Positions 6,317 through 7,263 of a stretch of DNA of 7,263 bases are shown here, piece after piece. Origin of the DNA: a bacterium (lineage in GTDB: Bacteria > Electryoneota > RPQS01); the NCBI GenBank assembly GCA_016721565.1, contig JADKHW010000049.1, forward strand, positions 1 through 7,263. Reading direction: 5' to 3'. Both the position numbers and the translations under genes were made by a program. Each line of letters starts with the position of its first letter. Positions within the stretch are counted from its first letter, which is position 1. Under the pieces are notes generated by a model. It searched no databases and had not been told where the DNA came from. It saw nothing but the letters and a program-made list of their open reading frames with translations.

Positions 6317-6647
6317 ATGCAAGCCAAAGTTGACGCAACAGGCTTGCAAAGTTGAATGCAATACGCGATTTCGCGCGGCGCGTGCTCGCGTTCGTACTAT
6401 GCAATGTTTTGCGTTGTGCGCGCAATTTGATTGAACAGACAGCCTTTCAAAACATTCAGCGTTGATAGATGCATTCGGTAAGCGCATTCTCGAAAGCGAT
6501 GAACACCGCCAAGTTCACCGACACCTGATTGACCTTCGTACAAACCGAGGAACCGCGGACTACGATTTTACGATAATGTCAGTCGCGAAGACAGTTCAGA
6601 TTATCAAAGACGCAAAGAGTTCCGTCGACTTGGGGATCGCGACTTAG
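6317..6647 (+). pseudogene. HEPN-domain protein, frameshifted
   Basis: ATG 6317 follows GAGGGA (6305-6310) by six bases. The start frame reads MQAKVDATGLQS and stops at once. Repaired, the protein continues KLNAIRDFAR, ACSRSYYAMFCVVRAI (frame through 6395-6423), IEQTAF, and SKHSALIDAFGKRILES with LRTNRGTADYDF in the clean last frame (about 6447-6647), ending at TAG 6645-6647. SYYAMF, KHSALIDAFGK and the ADYD end are typical of the HEPN family (PF05168 type). HEPN proteins paired with MNT proteins are RNase-type toxins; I do not see a clear terminal RX4-6H motif, and the usual R...ADYD end of this subgroup is present instead. At least three frame changes separate the pieces. gyrB begins 45 bases downstream. 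The order nucleotidyltransferase then HEPN, 21 bases apart, is typical of a toxin-antitoxin operon. Confidence 0.78.
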
Positions 6648-6691
6648 GTGATGTGTCACTGGAGGAAGAGCAGTAAGACACGAAAGATAAA

Positions 6692-7263
6692 ATGTCCGAA
6701 ACAATATTTGAAAGCAAAGTGAGCAAAGATTACGGCGCATCGTCTATTACGGTGCTTAAGGGGCTTGAGGCTGTGCGGAAACGCCCGGCCATGTATATCG
6801 GCGACATCGGCGTGCGCGGATTGCACCACCTTGTCTATGAAGTGGTGGACAACTCCGTGGACGAAGCGATGGCCGGCCATTGCACGGATATCGAAATGTG
6901 GGTGAACGCCGACGGCTCGGTCACCGTGCGCGATAACGGACGCGGCATTCCCGTCGAGATGCATCCCATCGAAAAGAAATCGTCGCTCGAAGTCGTGATG
7001 ACGATTCTGCACGCGGGCGGTAAGTTCGACAAGGATTCCTACAAAGTCTCCGGCGGTCTGCACGGCGTGGGTGTGTCGGTCGTGAACGCGCTCTCGGAGT
7101 GGCTGAAAGTCGAAGTCATCCGCGACGGCGTGCGCTACGGGCAAGGCTACGAGCGCGGCGTGCCGACCGGCCCCGTCAAAGAACTCGGCAAAGCGCGCGG
7201 ACGCGGCACGACGACGACGTTCATGCCCGACCACGAAATTTTCAAAATCCGCGATTTCAATTT
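6692..7263 (+). CDS. gyrB: DNA gyrase subunit B, N-terminal part (3' partial)
   Basis: The frame opens at ATG 6692 and runs off the window after 190 codons. It encodes the GHKL ATPase domain of gyrase B, which with GyrA introduces negative supercoils into DNA using ATP. Key features: KRPAMYIGD (30-38), the catalytic glutamate E50 and N54 in YEVVDNSVDEA, the magnesium/adenine loop RDNGRGIP (80-87), LHAGGKFD (106-113), and the ATP lid glycines VSGGLHGVGVSVVNAL (119-134). All are intact. A stop (TAA 6674-6676) lies in frame just upstream, so ATG 6692 is the only possible start, yet no good Shine-Dalgarno site is present; GGAGG at 6661-6665 is too far. The usual dnaN or recF neighbours are absent, and a broken MNT-HEPN pair precedes it. 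ParE or topoisomerase IV subunit B is the alternative, but the N-terminal wording fits GyrB better. Confidence 0.93.
   Translation, partial: MSETIFESKVSKDYGASSITVLKGLEAVRKRPAMYIGDIGVRGLHHLVYEVVDNSVDEAMAGHCTDIEMWVNADGSVTVRDNGRGIPVEMHPIEKKSSLEVVMTILHAGGKFDKDSYKVSGGLHGVGVSVVNALSEWLKVEVIRDGVRYGQGYERGVPTGPVKELGKARGRGTTTTFMPDHEIFKIRDFN

Noticed and set aside
6648..6659. GTGA-N4-TCAC inverted repeat as a regulator site for gyrB
   Set aside because: The half-sites are only four bases and the spacing does not fit CRP/FNR-type operators, so chance is likely.
6656..7234. 192-codon minus-strand ORF
   Set aside because: It is the antisense shadow of gyrB.

Overview
The window looks like chromosomal DNA from an uncultured bacterium of the FCB group (the broad Bacteroidetes/Chlorobi/Ignavibacteria/KSB1-type assemblage). 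Three things in the sequence suggest this. A broken secreted protein ends in a type IX secretion (T9SS) sorting tail with the phrase NYPNPFNPTT. The gyrB start resembles the Chlorobi-type form (KRPAMYIGDIGVRGLHHLVYE). Several genes start at GTG or TTG behind clear Shine-Dalgarno sites. No rank below this can be read from the sequence. No CRISPR array, tRNA, rRNA or intact insertion sequence was seen.

Layout: 1-400 holds two tiny membrane proteins on the plus strand, followed by a hairpin repeat and a two-way terminator (486-519). From 941 down to 540 on the minus strand is a type IV pilin or pseudopilin gene with four small indels. A 445-base divergent intergenic region (942-1386) carries a second copy of the hairpin repeat and a plausible promoter. 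From 1387 to 2776 is a heavily frameshifted gene for a secreted T9SS-type protein. A leader with two matching hairpins (2893-2945) precedes an intact class II aminoacyl-tRNA synthetase-like gene (2986-4110), an AsnRS-type catalytic core without the N-terminal anticodon-binding domain. Then comes a tightly packed run: a polytopic membrane protein of the metal-dependent hydrolase type (4211-4891), a two-helix channel-like membrane protein (4895-5257), a small leader-like ORF (5257-5400), a frameshifted exported-domain protein (5397-5974), and a broken minimal nucleotidyltransferase (MNT) plus HEPN pair (5971-6295, 6317-6647). The window ends inside gyrB (6692 onward).

The most striking pattern is the distribution of damage. 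The pilin, the T9SS protein, the exported-domain protein and the MNT and HEPN genes are broken mostly by single-base shifts, while their residues still match the families once frames are joined. The synthetase, both membrane proteins and gyrB are clean. Either dispensable genes are decaying recently, or two stretches (about 790-2670 and 5400-6460) carry sequencing or assembly errors. Read-level data would decide between these.

No clearly new system is established here. The best leads are the free-standing AsnRS-like core with its paired-hairpin leader, the MNT-HEPN remnant beside gyrB, and the dispersed palindromic repeat.
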